Part shown: positions 43,725 through 52,016 of the stretch, one piece after another | Numbering within the stretch: position 1 is the first letter of the stretch | How the letters are laid out: every line of letters starts with the position of its first letter | Assembly: GCF_027622945.1 (NCBI RefSeq) | Contig: NZ_JAPZVQ010000017.1 | Coordinates: 1-64,000 of the forward strand | DNA from: Glycomyces lechevalierae | GTDB taxonomy: Bacteria > Actinomycetota > Actinomycetes > Mycobacteriales > Micromonosporaceae | Direction: 5' to 3' | DNA: 64,000 nucleotides | Program-made: the position numbers and the translations under genes | Notes under the pieces: model-generated | The model's input: only the letters and a program-made list of their open reading frames with translations | Databases searched by the model: none | Told to the model about the DNA's origin: nothing

Positions 43725-44567
43725 CTACCGGGCCCATGCCGCGATCCGTTCCGCGATCGCCTCGGGGGCCTCGATATGCGGGAAGTGACCGACATCGGGG
43801 ACGATCTCCCGCGCGTGCGGAGCGGCGAACCGGTGTCGGTCGTCGACCCGCTGGGGGAGGATGCATTCGTCGTCGGCACCGTGGAGCTGCAGCAGGGGCA
43901 CCTTGATCGGCTGGGTCAGGCGGCGCGCCGCCGCGAGCATGCCGGGCCGCAGCATCCCCCGGTAGTACTCGAGGGGCGAGGGCATGCTCGCTTTCAGGTG
44001 CTCGTGCAGCTGGGCCTTGAGTGCCGGATCGAGCGAGAAGCCCGGGGACCACTGGCGCCAGAGGCGGTCGATGAGGGCGAGATCGCGGGCGCCGACGATC
44101 CAGCCGCTTCCGGGCAGTTGAAAGAGCCCCATGTACCAGCTCCGGCGGAGCTGGGCGAGGCGCGGCCGGCTCAGGAACGTGAGCGGGTGGGGGAACGCGA
44201 GCGTGACCGCGCGTTCGATCCGCTCCGGCGCGGTGACGCTGACGTCGTAGACGATCGCGCCGCCCCAGTCGTGGCCGATCAACTCCACCGGCCTCCCGGG
44301 AGACCAGCGGTCGATCAGCGCGAGCACGTCGCCAGTGAGGGACGCGAAGTCGAACGGCCCCTCGGTCGGGGACGGCGCGTAGCCGCGAAGCCACGGTGCG
44401 AGGACGCGACGTCCGCGGCGGCCGAGCTCGGCGAGGAAGGGCGCCGCAGTCGGCGGATGGTCCGGGAAGCCGTGCAGGACGATCGTCGGCTGGCCGTCGG
44501 GATCACCGCCCTGGAGCGCGTGGAAGGTGCCGTGCGGCAGGTCGAAGGTGACGTGTTCGAACTCCAT
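43725..44567 (-). CDS. Alpha/beta hydrolase
   Basis: A 280-residue alpha/beta-hydrolase with AGAAAGGA before the ATG. Motifs are VLHGFPDHPPT (oxyanion loop), ELIGHDWGGAIVYDV, where the nucleophile is Asp (epoxide hydrolase-like HDWGG), and the catalytic His in VPDVGHFPHIEAPE. The cap domain lies between about residues 120 and 200. It is probably an epoxide or ester hydrolase acting with the second alpha/beta hydrolase and oxidoreductases of this operon. Confidence 0.85.
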   Translation of the reverse strand: MEFEHVTFDLPHGTFHALQGGDPDGQPTIVLHGFPDHPPTAAPFLAELGRRGRRVLAPWLRGYAPSPTEGPFDFASLTGDVLALIDRWSPGRPVELIGHDWGGAIVYDVSVTAPERIERAVTLAFPHPLTFLSRPRLAQLRRSWYMGLFQLPGSGWIVGARDLALIDRLWRQWSPGFSLDPALKAQLHEHLKASMPSPLEYYRGMLRPGMLAAARRLTQPIKVPLLQLHGADDECILPQRVDDRHRFAAPHAREIVPDVGHFPHIEAPEAIAERIAAWAR

Positions 44568-44673
44568 GTTCGTCCTTTCTTCGAGAGCGGTCGGACGAAT
44601 GGTGCCGATGCTCGCTTCGATTGCGGTGGTGCTGGACATGTGCGTCTCCTTAGGCACTGGGTATGCTGCCCGA

Positions 44674-45489
44674 TCAGCCGGCCAGTCGGTTGAGCTTGCG
44701 GATCTGCGTGTCGAAGGCGCGCGCGGGCACGATCCGGCGCAGGAGGCTGACGCGTCCGGCCATCGAGCCGGCGGTGTACCGGAGCTTGGGCTTGGCATCG
44801 GTGGCGGCCGCGACGATCGCCTTCGCGACCACGTCCGGGTCGTCGGCGTTGCGCAAGGCGTTGGCCAGGACGTCTCGGGACACTTCCCGCTGTGCGGCGT
44901 AGACCGGCAGGGGCGAGTCGGGTGCCAGGCTGCTCGCCTCGAAACTCGTGCTGGTGTAGGCCGGCTCGACCAGCAGCATTCGGACGCCGTGCTCGCGAAG
45001 CTCGTGGTCGACCGACTCGCTGTAGCCCTCGACCGCGTGCTTGGTGGCGGCGTAGACGGCCATGAACGGGGCCGGGATCAGACCGAGCACCGAGGAGACG
45101 TTCACGACGCGGCCGCCGCCCTGGGCGCGCATGTAGGGCACCACGGTGTTGGTCATCCGCATCAGGCCGAAGACGTTGATGTCGAAGACCTCCCTAGCCT
45201 GGTCGATCGAACTCTCCTCGCCGGCACCGACCGCGCCCACGCCCGCGTTGTTGACCAGGACGTCGATCCGGCCGAACCGCTCGATCACTTCCTCGACCAG
45301 GGCGCGGACCGACTCGTCGCTGGACACGTCCAGATCGAGGAACGTCACCCCGGCGAGCGCCTTGGCCTTCGCCGCATTGCGGCTCGTGCCGACCACCGCG
45401 AAGCCGGCGTCCACGAGGGCGAGCGCGGCCGCCCGCCCGATCCCGGAGGAGGCGCCCGTCACCAGGGCCACTGGGGGAATTGTCTGCAT
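44674..45489 (-). CDS. SDR-family oxidoreductase (copy 2)
   Basis: A 271-residue classical SDR, first gene of the minus-strand operon; GGAAGGA precedes the ATG. It carries VALVTGASSGIGRAAALALVDAGFAVVGTSR, NNAG, NVSSVLGLIPAPFMAVYAATKHAVEGYSES (catalytic Ser, Tyr and Lys) and the tail IRKLNRLAG. It is a close paralogue of the SDR at 14971-15780, and both are divergent from a TetR gene. This suggests a duplicated stress-response module. Confidence 0.9.
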   Translation of the reverse strand: MQTIPPVALVTGASSGIGRAAALALVDAGFAVVGTSRNAAKAKALAGVTFLDLDVSSDESVRALVEEVIERFGRIDVLVNNAGVGAVGAGEESSIDQAREVFDINVFGLMRMTNTVVPYMRAQGGGRVVNVSSVLGLIPAPFMAVYAATKHAVEGYSESVDHELREHGVRMLLVEPAYTSTSFEASSLAPDSPLPVYAAQREVSRDVLANALRNADDPDVVAKAIVAAATDAKPKLRYTAGSMAGRVSLLRRIVPARAFDTQIRKLNRLAG

Positions 45490-45547
45490 GTCGGTTCCTT
45501 CCGTGTCGTACGCCGCCATGACCGGCCCTCCTGCTTGCTCGATGAAA

Positions 45548-45610
45548 CCTCTAGAGGAAAGTTCTACCTCTAGAAGAAAGTTCTAGCACGGTTACCGAGG
45601 ATTCTTCTAG
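45548..45610. promoter_or_regulatory. Tandem 19-bp repeats with CTAGAA palindrome upstream of SDR copy 2
   Basis: CCTCTAGAGGAAAGTTCTA (45548-45566) is repeated at once as CCTCTAGAAGAAAGTTCTA (45567-45585) with a single difference. The second copy includes the palindrome CTAGAA-GAAAG-TTCTAG (45570-45586). A further half-site TTCTAG ends at 45610. They lie between the SDR (minus) and TetR (plus) starts and are a likely TetR operator array. Confidence 0.72.
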
Positions 45611-45628
45611 CCGATGTAAGGTAGATCA

Positions 45629-46312
45629 ATGACCAGGACTCCCACCGCCAGCACAGACCGACGAGCAGCCAGGCCCGCCTCGCGCCGCGAGGAGATCGCG
45701 GACGCCGCGATCGACCTGTTCCTCGAACGGGGTGTCGCCGCGACCCGGGTGGAAGACATCCTGACCGCGGCCGGCGTGAGCGTGGGCAGCTTCTACCACC
45801 ACTTCGGCGACAAGCTCAACCTGGCAGCCGCGGTCTATCTCGAGTACCTGCAGCGCTTCCAGGACGACCTGCTCGTCGAGCTCGACCGCCACGAGCGCAC
45901 CGAGGACGCCGTCCGAGGGATGGTGCTCGCCTTCCTGCGGTGGGCCGGTGCCGATCCGCGCGCCATGCGCTACATGCACCATTGCCGCGAGTCCAGCGTC
46001 GCCGAGATCGCCGAAGGCGAAGAAGCTCGGCTGAAGCAAGGCTTTTACGGTCGGCTCGCCGACTGGCTCAGCGAACGCGCCGCGACTGGGGAGCTCCGGG
46101 CGTTGCTGCCCGAGCACAGCCTCGCGCTATGGCTCGGACCAGCCGAACAGCTCGTTCGGGCAGTCCTCGATCCCTTCGGGCACATCACCGCACCGGATCA
46201 GGACACCCTGGTCGCACACCTCACCAACGCCGAACAAGTCCTCGCCGACGCCGCCTGGGAAGCCCTTCGACGCCCCGCCCCCGGCGACGATGCCGCTCAA
46301 GCACGCTCGTAG
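45629..46312 (+). CDS. TetR-family regulator of the 38.8-45.5 kb operon
   Basis: A 227-residue repressor. The helix-turn-helix is at about residues 20-65 (EIADAAIDLFLERGVAATRVEDILTAAGVSVGSFYHHFGDKLNLAAAVYLEYL). The C-terminal domain has a run of His and Cys (YMHHCRESS, about residues 115-123) that might bind a metal or react with electrophiles. It is divergent from the SDR-hydrolase-efflux operon and most likely represses it through the tandem repeats between them. Confidence 0.9.
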   Translation: MTRTPTASTDRRAARPASRREEIADAAIDLFLERGVAATRVEDILTAAGVSVGSFYHHFGDKLNLAAAVYLEYLQRFQDDLLVELDRHERTEDAVRGMVLAFLRWAGADPRAMRYMHHCRESSVAEIAEGEEARLKQGFYGRLADWLSERAATGELRALLPEHSLALWLGPAEQLVRAVLDPFGHITAPDQDTLVAHLTNAEQVLADAAWEALRRPAPGDDAAQARS

Positions 46313-46396
46313 TCGCCCGAGGAAGCCGCTGCAATCCCCGCTGATCTTGGACGAGGACAGAGGCGACGCCTTCCTGCGTCCCGGTTACGGCAGCGG

Positions 46397-47152
46397 TCAA
46401 GTTCTCGGTCGAGTGCTTGCGTCAGCGAGTTGAACCGGGTCCAGGTGGGCACTCAGTTGGGTTCCCAACTCGCGGAAGCCGAGGGCTCGCGCGACTCGAC
46501 GGGACGCCGGAGGCCGCGCACGCCACTGCGGCAGTAGGCCATCGGCAAGGGCCCGAGCAACCGCGGCCGAGGCCACCCGTTGCGCCAGACCGCGGTCTCT
46601 CATGGCCGTGTCGGTCAGCACGCACATGTGCGCGGTCTCGGCGGGCCACATCTGGTGACCGGCCGCGGCTACGACCTTCGCACCTACGCGCGCCACAACC
46701 GCTGGAGCGGTGATCTCGCCGATCCCGCTCTCCTCCGCGTCCTCCGGGCCCACCGACGCCAGCAGCGCTTGCAGATCCGGATGCCCGGGGGCAAGCTGTT
46801 CTGTCACCGTGTCAGACCCGGCCGGGCGGAAGGTGTCCGGTGAGACGTACCCCAGATTCGCCGGGCCCAGCACCTCCTTCACCGGCAATATCGCCTGCAG
46901 GACATCAGGGTCGGTGAGAGAGTCGGGCGAGCGTCGCTCGAATGCACGGACTACCGGCTCGACCATCGCTTCGCTTGGAACGGTCACGATCGCCGAGCCG
47001 CCCAATGCCACGATCCCGACCCATGACGGCGGGCAGAGCTGCGAATCCGGGGACGCGACCACGCTCGGGCGGTTGAGCGTGAACGAGACCGGTACGGCCG
47101 CGAGCGTCTCCCACAGCGACTGAGCTCGCGCCAGCAAGGGATCAGAGATCAT
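46397..47152 (-). CDS. GNAT-like acetyltransferase
   Basis: A 251-residue protein. The ATG at 47152 is preferred over the one at 47221 because a GGATCGG-type site precedes it and the N-terminal extension is unlike the family. The N-terminal half (WVGIVALGGSAIVTVP...VLGPANLGYVSPDTF) and the C-terminal half are joined by a linker. The C-terminal half carries TAPAVVARVGAKVVAAAGHQMWPAETAHMCVLTDTAMRDRGLAQRVASAAVARAL, a GNAT acetyl-CoA fold with the R/Q-x-x-G/A loop as RDRGLAQRV, followed by ALGFRELGTQLSAHL. The substrate is unknown. Confidence 0.75.
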   Translation of the reverse strand: MISDPLLARAQSLWETLAAVPVSFTLNRPSVVASPDSQLCPPSWVGIVALGGSAIVTVPSEAMVEPVVRAFERRSPDSLTDPDVLQAILPVKEVLGPANLGYVSPDTFRPAGSDTVTEQLAPGHPDLQALLASVGPEDAEESGIGEITAPAVVARVGAKVVAAAGHQMWPAETAHMCVLTDTAMRDRGLAQRVASAAVARALADGLLPQWRARPPASRRVARALGFRELGTQLSAHLDPVQLADASTRPRT

Positions 47153-47392
47153 GATCCGATCCTGCCATCCGCGCAAAATGAATAAAGCCGCCGACGCATC
47201 AGTCTCCGGCGGCATGTGCAACGGGCAGAACGTCTGTGTGCACCGTCGTGCAAGCGGCGGCGGTCGGACAACAGGTACGCGGTCGGCCGTCCGAAGATCT
47301 CGAGCTCAATGCGCTAACCGCTTGTACCCATACATGAGCACTGCTCACCTACTCTCGTTGGCATATGCCCCAACGTGAAGGAGGTCGAGCCG

Positions 47393-47755
47393 ATGGATGC
47401 GGCGCGGCAGCGGCTGGACGAGTGGAAGGCGCGCATGGAATCCCATGCCGCCGATCTCGCGGCCGCCAACGAAGAGCTCGCTTCGGTGAAAGCGACCTAT
47501 CAGGACCCCAACGGCGTCGTGACCATCACCGTTGACTCTTCAGGGAACCTCACCGACCTGGTCTTGTCCACCCGGGTCCAACGCCAGGCCCCCGAGGAGA
47601 CCGCGCGGCAGATCAAAGACGCGCTCGCGGCTGCGAAACGGCAAGCCGCGCAACTCACCTCGGAAGTCGCAGCGCGCAGATTCGGCGCGGACTCGCCGAC
47701 GACGAAGGCGCTGACCGACTACGCGAGATCCGGACTCGACCCGGAGGAGTCCTGA
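47393..47755 (+). CDS. YbaB/EbfC-like protein of the type VII toxin cassette
   Basis: A 120-residue protein. The ATG at 47393 has GGAGG eight bases upstream. A helical N-terminus (RQRLDEWKARMESHAADLAAANEELASVKATYQDPNG) is followed by VVTITVDSSGNLTDLVLSTRVQ and an amphipathic helix. This is the YbaB/EbfC fold, often the first gene in actinobacterial WXG100 toxin cassettes. It probably serves as an assembly or DNA-binding partner. The next gene starts one base after its stop. Confidence 0.8.
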   Translation: MDAARQRLDEWKARMESHAADLAAANEELASVKATYQDPNGVVTITVDSSGNLTDLVLSTRVQRQAPEETARQIKDALAAAKRQAAQLTSEVAARRFGADSPTTKALTDYARSGLDPEES

Positions 47756-47756
47756 C

Positions 47757-48077
47757 ATGGGCGAGGGCTACCAAGTCGACCCCGAGCAGCTGCGGAACCT
47801 CGCTTCACGGCTGTCGGCGTTCTCCGAGGAGTTCGACGCCCTCATCACCGCGTCGCAGGCGATCAGCCAGGACGACGAGGCCTACGGGCTCCTGTGCTCC
47901 TGGATGCCCGCGATTCTCGAAGGCCGCCACCAGGAATTCGACGAATGGGTGAACTTCGGCCAGGAGAACATGGAGCTGCTGTCCCAGGCCCTCGCGGGTA
48001 CCGCCGACGACTATGAGGCCGCGGATGAGGCGAATGCGAAAGCGTTCGACAACCTCAGCGAGGGGCTGGGCTCATGA
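47757..48077 (+). CDS. WXG100/EspC-like secreted partner, 106 residues
   Basis: A small helical protein with VDPEQLRNLASRLSAFSEEFDALITASQAI and a C-terminal helix with ADDYEAADEANAKAF. This resembles the EspC/DUF2580 group of type VII secretion substrates, whose C-terminal Y-x-x-x-D/E signal is seen here as YEAAD. It lacks a Sec signal. It overlaps the next gene by ATGA. It probably heterodimerises with, or is cosecreted with, the following protein. Confidence 0.75.
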   Translation: MGEGYQVDPEQLRNLASRLSAFSEEFDALITASQAISQDDEAYGLLCSWMPAILEGRHQEFDEWVNFGQENMELLSQALAGTADDYEAADEANAKAFDNLSEGLGS

Positions 48078-48763
48078 GCGATCTCGTGGCCTCCCCGACA
48101 CCGGACCCGACGCAGCCGTTCAAAGGGATCTCCGCGATGGAGACCGGCTACGATCTGGCCCAGCAGTTCTCTGAAGGGAACTGGGTGCAAGGCAGCCTGT
48201 CCATCGTCGGCGCCGGACTCGAAGTCGCCTCCGCCGCGCTCGACCCGGTCGGGTACCTGTTCAGCAGCGCCGCATCGTTCCTCATCGAGCATTTCGACCC
48301 GCTCACCGAGGTCCTCGACGAACTGACCGGCAAGCCCGATCTCGTTGCGGCGCACGCGCAGACGTGGTCGAACATGGCCGAGCGGCTGACCGCCATGTCG
48401 GTCGATCTCGACCAGTTCGCCCGCGAGATGTCGAGCGACTGGGAAGGCGACGCCAAGGACGCCTATCTGACCCTCATGGACGCCAACGTCGGCGGCACCG
48501 CCGCGATCGCCGGCGCGGCAACGGCCATGGCTGCCGCAACCCAAGGGGCGGGCACGCTCGTGTCCGTCACCCGCGAACTCGTGCGCGACCTGATCGCCGA
48601 AGCCGTCGGGCAGGCCATCAGCATCCTCATCGAGCTGGTGTTCCCGCCGCTCGTGCTCGCGAAGATCCCCGCGCTGATCATGAAGTGGACGAACCGGATC
48701 TACTCCGTCGTCACCGATCTCTTCGAGTCCCTCAAAGCCCTCATCGCACTCCTCGGGGGATGA
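48074..48763 (+). CDS. WXG100-containing protein with C-terminal hydrophobic region
   Basis: A 229-residue protein. Residues about 90-150 contain HAQTWSNMAERLTAMSVDLDQFAREMSSDWEGDAKDAYL with the WxG motif (SDWEGDA), diagnostic of the WXG100/LXG helical hairpin. After it come glycine/alanine-rich stretches and a hydrophobic region (about 185-215). This is the delivery part of a type VII toxin; here the nuclease is encoded by the next, overlapping gene rather than fused to it. Confidence 0.82.
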   Translation: MSDLVASPTPDPTQPFKGISAMETGYDLAQQFSEGNWVQGSLSIVGAGLEVASAALDPVGYLFSSAASFLIEHFDPLTEVLDELTGKPDLVAAHAQTWSNMAERLTAMSVDLDQFAREMSSDWEGDAKDAYLTLMDANVGGTAAIAGAATAMAAATQGAGTLVSVTRELVRDLIAEAVGQAISILIELVFPPLVLAKIPALIMKWTNRIYSVVTDLFESLKALIALLGG

Positions 48764-49533
48764 CCTTGCGACACTTCCTGCGGCACACCCTTGCCCTCAT
48801 CGCGCTGTCGGCTGTGCTCTTCACGCGCCACGGCTCCACCAACTCCAGCAACAGCAGCTCCAACTCGAACAACCCGAATTCGAGCAATCCCAATAACACC
48901 GTCAACACGGCGAACACCGGCGGCCAGACCACCGTGACCGGGATCCTCCGCTACGCCGGCGCCGAATACCAGCGCGGCAGAGTCGCCGAAGCGCAGGTGA
49001 ACAACGACAATCCGAACGAGCGGCGCGGGACCGACAACGACGAGGCATGGTCGCAGCAGCCGACCCAGTACCAGCCGAACTACGGCGAGCTCGACGAGCA
49101 CGGTCGCGCCACCGGCATCAGCATCACCATGAACGACAGCGTCCGCCAGGCGACCAGGCACCCGACGAATCCGACCGGGCGCCCGGACATCCCGCCGGGG
49201 TATGACTCGAACGACCACCAGAAAGGCCACCTGCTCGGGGCCCAGTTCGGCGGCTCGAACAACGACGCGCGCAATTTCGTGCCGCTGTTCGACCGGGTCA
49301 ACTCGCCCGACATGCGGCACTACGAGAACGCGGTGCGGCGGCACATGGCGGCGAACCCGAACGAGGACTTCACGTACACGGTCACCCCCGTCTACAGCAA
49401 CACCCCTCCGGGCAATCCGGTCCCCACCAGTGTGACAATGCAGCTCACCGACTCCCAAGGGAACCCGGTCCCGCTCAACGACCGTGACGGCAACCCGCAC
49501 ACCACGGTCTCGATCCCGAACGTGCAGCGATAG
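48760..49533 (+). CDS. Secreted DNA/RNA non-specific endonuclease toxin
   Basis: A 257-residue protein whose ATG overlaps the preceding stop. It has a hydrophobic N-terminal helix (about residues 6-21, signal or anchor) and a Ser/Asn-rich linker (about 25-55). The catalytic part contains NDHQKGHLLGAQFGGSNNDARNFVPL (about 151-176), the H-N-x-x motif of DNA/RNA non-specific endonucleases, then HYENAVRRHM and YTVTPVYSN. It is the toxin of the cassette and is followed by a SUKH-type immunity gene. Having its own N-terminal helix while cotranscribed with a WXG100 protein is unusual. Confidence 0.82.
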   Translation: MTLRHFLRHTLALIALSAVLFTRHGSTNSSNSSSNSNNPNSSNPNNTVNTANTGGQTTVTGILRYAGAEYQRGRVAEAQVNNDNPNERRGTDNDEAWSQQPTQYQPNYGELDEHGRATGISITMNDSVRQATRHPTNPTGRPDIPPGYDSNDHQKGHLLGAQFGGSNNDARNFVPLFDRVNSPDMRHYENAVRRHMAANPNEDFTYTVTPVYSNTPPGNPVPTSVTMQLTDSQGNPVPLNDRDGNPHTTVSIPNVQR

Positions 49534-49545
49534 AAAGGCAGACGG

Positions 49546-50097
49546 ATGAGCGACATCGACGACCTCCGCGGACTGCTCGGCTTCGTACCCTATCGAGGCG
49601 CGCCGGTCGACTGGGACGCGGCGGGCAGGGCGCTCGGCGCGAGCGTGCCCGCCGACTTTCGGGAACTGATCGACGCCATCGGCCCGGGGAAGATCGGCTA
49701 CGACACGCTCCTGCTCCAGCCGGCCGCCTCGGACCGGCGATACGACCAGATCCGCCGGCACCGCGAGCGAATGGAAGACCTCCAGATCATCTGGGAGGAC
49801 GAGGAGCAGGACGAACCCGAAGACCAGACCAAACCCCAGGTGTTCAATGAATCCGGCGTCCGGCCGATCCTCTGGGCCACTTCCGGTCTGGGATTCAATC
49901 TGTTCTGGGTCGCCCGAGACGGCGTCGCCCCCGCCTCCTGGCAGATCGCGGTAGAACCCGCGCGCGGCGGAGAGTGGGAATTCCACGCCGGAACCGCCAC
50001 GAACCTCCTTGTGCGCCTGCTGCGCGGCGAAGAACCCACCACGTACCTCTCCAGCCTGGCGAGCGCCGACCAGCACTCGTTCACCCCCGCCGAATAG
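49546..50097 (+). CDS. SMI1/KNR4 (SUKH)-like immunity protein
   Basis: A 183-residue acidic protein 12 bases after the nuclease stop, with AGAAAGG before the ATG. The pattern DWDAAGRALGASVPADFRELIDAIGPGKIGYDTLLLQPA and LGFNLFWVARDGVAPASWQIAVEPARGGEWEFHAGTATNLLVRLLRGE is that of SUKH/SMI1-KNR4 proteins. These commonly neutralise nuclease toxins by direct binding. Its place and charge support cognate immunity to the upstream nuclease. Confidence 0.85.
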   Translation: MSDIDDLRGLLGFVPYRGAPVDWDAAGRALGASVPADFRELIDAIGPGKIGYDTLLLQPAASDRRYDQIRRHRERMEDLQIIWEDEEQDEPEDQTKPQVFNESGVRPILWATSGLGFNLFWVARDGVAPASWQIAVEPARGGEWEFHAGTATNLLVRLLRGEEPTTYLSSLASADQHSFTPAE

Positions 50098-50533
50098 CAA
50101 CGCTGGCATGCAGGGGCCCGGCGTTGCGAGTGCCGACGCCGGGCTCTTCCTCTCGGACAGGTCTACAAGCCGGGACCGTTCTGGGCGGGCTATTTCCCTT
50201 GGGGCTAAGGGGGAGTCGCCGCTGTAATCGCTGCCGGTGCGGTTTTCCCAGTCGACGACCGCTTCTCGGAGCATATCGGGTAGGTCCCAGAAGTCGCTAA
50301 GCGTTGTCCCACAACTCCGTCGACGGGCGGCTCCTCGAGTACCTCGCGGGATGCCGCTTGATCCCGGTGGGGCAGCTTAGAGCGGCCTGGGCGCGTCAGC
50401 AGGACACGGATCGCTCGCCTCGGGTATCTCCCTCGAAAATTCCCTCGCTTTCGTTGCGCCACAACCCCTACGATGACGCGACCAATGCGCGCCGCGAGCC
50501 GTCGGACGTATACCCAAGAGGGAGACCAGCGAC
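50098..50533. other. Gene-poor interval with a coding-like fragment on the minus strand
   Basis: No intact gene is seen in these 436 bases. Reading the minus strand, about 50190-50305 gives a protein-like stretch (TLSDFWDLPDMLREAVVDWENRTG) with good codon usage. It has no start and no recognised family, so it may be the remnant of a further immunity or toxin gene. The RidA promoter presumably lies near 50400-50520. Confidence 0.35.
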
Positions 50534-50932
50534 ATGCTCATCCGAGAGACGGTAGTTCCCGCGGAAATGAAGGAAGTCCATGAGCGGTTTCGGTATGCAC
50601 CCGGTGTGAAGGCCGGGCCCTTCCTGTTCATGGCCGGTCAACTCGGTCGCGACGAGAACTTGAACGCCGTCGAAGACAAGGAGGCCCAGTTCACGCAGGC
50701 TTTCGTGAACGTCGAGAAGGTGCTGGCCGAAGCCGGCGCCACATTCGACGACGTCGTCGACATGGTCACGTATCACACCGACATGCGCGACCTGGAACTC
50801 TTTATCAAGGTGAAGGACAGGTTCTTCACCAACCTGGAGCAACTGCCCGCCTGGACCGCGCTCGGTGTGGCCGCCTTGGCCATGCCGGGGCTGTTCGCCG
50901 AGGTCAAGTGCACGGCAATGCTGCCTGATTGA
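50534..50932 (+). CDS. RidA-family protein (reactive enamine/imine deaminase-like)
   Basis: A 132-residue protein with GGGAG before the ATG. Family blocks are RYAPGVKAGPFLFMAGQLGRDENLN, QAFVNVEKVLAEAGATFDDVVDMVTYHTDMRDL and AWTALGVAALAMPGLFAEVKCTAML. The usual catalytic Arg of true RidA (in ARSTV) is not evident: the equivalent region reads AWTALGVAALA. It probably belongs to an Rid1-7-type subgroup of unknown substrate. It is monocistronic, followed by a strong hairpin. Confidence 0.85.
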   Translation: MLIRETVVPAEMKEVHERFRYAPGVKAGPFLFMAGQLGRDENLNAVEDKEAQFTQAFVNVEKVLAEAGATFDDVVDMVTYHTDMRDLELFIKVKDRFFTNLEQLPAWTALGVAALAMPGLFAEVKCTAMLPD

Positions 50933-50946
50933 CGCAACCGAGAGAG

Positions 50947-50980
50947 GGCCGCTGACTCGCCTGATGGCGGGTCAGCGGCC
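50947..50980 (+). terminator. Hairpin terminator after ridA-like gene
   Basis: GGCCGCTGACTCGCC (50947-50961) and GGCGGGTCAGCGGCC (50966-50980) pair over 15 bp with one mismatch, with a 4-nt loop. Confidence 0.8.
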
Positions 50981-51220
50981 TCGATCGTGTCGCGGTCGAT
51001 GTCCATGACCCGGGCGGGAGCCGAACCAGACAAGACGCAAATCCAGTCCTGGGGGGCCAGAGTGGAATCATCCAACACGATTTGAGATCAATTGCAACAC
51101 AGCGAATCTCAATGATAGTCATGAAGGTGAATATTATGTGGACCTTTCGGTTGCTCAGAGCGCCTGACATATTGCGCTTATTTGAGGGTCTCGGTGATGG
51201 TCGGGGTGCTGTCGTTCGTC

Positions 51221-51837
51221 TCAGGTCAGGACAAGGTCGAAGATGTCGCGGTGCGTGAAGAGGTAGGCGTGTTCGCGCCTGCTCCATTCGATCCGGTCGG
51301 CGATCTGCGAGGTGGTGGCAGGGGCGGTCTCCGGCCTGGCCTGGAAGTCTGCCCAGAAGCGCACGTTCCTTTCCTGGCGCTCCAGGATGCAGTCGACCAG
51401 GGCGTGCCGCTCTGACGGTTCGAGGCCGTATGCATCGGCGACGATCCGCACTTGCTCTGCCTGACGGGGCAAGGGCAGCGACTCCTTCGAGGAGATCGAC
51501 CAGGTCCAAGCGAGGTAGGCCACGTCCTCCAATCGGCTGCCGGGGGCGGCCTCGGCGAAGTCGATGAAGGCTGCTGGCAGGCCGTTCTGGAAGACGACGT
51601 TGTTCGGTCCCGGATCGTGGTGGCACACGACGTCGTATCGCCCGGCCAAGTCGCTGCCTCGGGTCGCGTCGTGCATGCCCCGCAGCAGCGAAGCCGCCAC
51701 CTGCACTTGGCGGTCAGACCAGACCCCGAATCGGGCGGGGACCGTCCCGGGGATGAACGACAGCAGGTCGGCCCCGCCCTCTTGCCCCAGGTACCTGGGC
51801 GCACCGGTGAAACCTCCACGTGCGAGCAGGTCGAGCA
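51221..51837 (-). pseudogene. Aminoglycoside-phosphotransferase-like kinase, N-terminally truncated at an att scar
   Basis: The frame from about 51837 to 51221 reads ADLLSFIPGTVPARFGVW, LLRGMHDATRG, VVCHHDPGPNNVVFQ (catalytic HxDxxxxN) and AAFIDFAEAAPGSRLEDVAYLAW (metal-binding Asp). This is typical of the C-terminal two-thirds of APH-fold kinases. A stop codon lies just upstream at the point where the sequence becomes a tRNA fragment, so about 80-100 N-terminal residues, including the ATP-binding lysine, are missing. An internal ATG at 51706 would give a 161-residue remnant. It was probably truncated by integration or excision of an element. Confidence 0.75.
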
Positions 51838-51839
51838 GA

Positions 51840-51862
51840 GTTCAAATCCCCCCTCGCGCACA
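51840..51862 (+). repeat. tRNA-Leu 3'-end fragment, probable attachment site (att)
   Basis: GTTCAAATCCCCCCTCGCGC followed by ACA is the T-loop, 3' T-stem and 3' acceptor strand of an actinobacterial tRNA-Leu. The 5' T-stem and everything before it are replaced by the kinase remnant. A strong terminator follows directly, as after a real tRNA. Such 3' fragments are left at one end of elements integrated into tRNA genes. The intact tRNA is not in the window. Confidence 0.65.
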
Positions 51863-51866
51863 GATG

Positions 51867-51899
51867 AGAAGGCCCCGGTCATCCGGGGCCTTCTTTTTC
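51867..51899 (+). terminator. Terminator downstream of the tRNA fragment
   Basis: AGAAGGCCCCGG and CCGGGGCCTTCT form a perfect 12-bp stem with a TCAT loop, followed by TTTT. It is an intact factor-independent terminator of the type found after tRNA genes. Confidence 0.85.
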
Positions 51900-52016
51900 G
51901 CGTTTGCAATGAGCTTCCGTCTTTGGCGCTCGTCGGCATGGAGTCGGGCGGGACCACCCTGACCGGGTGGCCCCGCCCGCGTCGCGGGAGTGCGGCCAGC
52001 AACTCTCGCAACGGTG

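Noticed and set aside
50190..50305. A gene on the minus strand (TLSDFWDLPDM...)
   Set aside because: Coding-like but without start, ribosome site or continuous frame; recorded only as a fragment.
51840..51862. A complete tRNA gene
   Set aside because: Only the T-loop and 3' end are present. The 5' side is kinase coding sequence and no cloverleaf can be formed.
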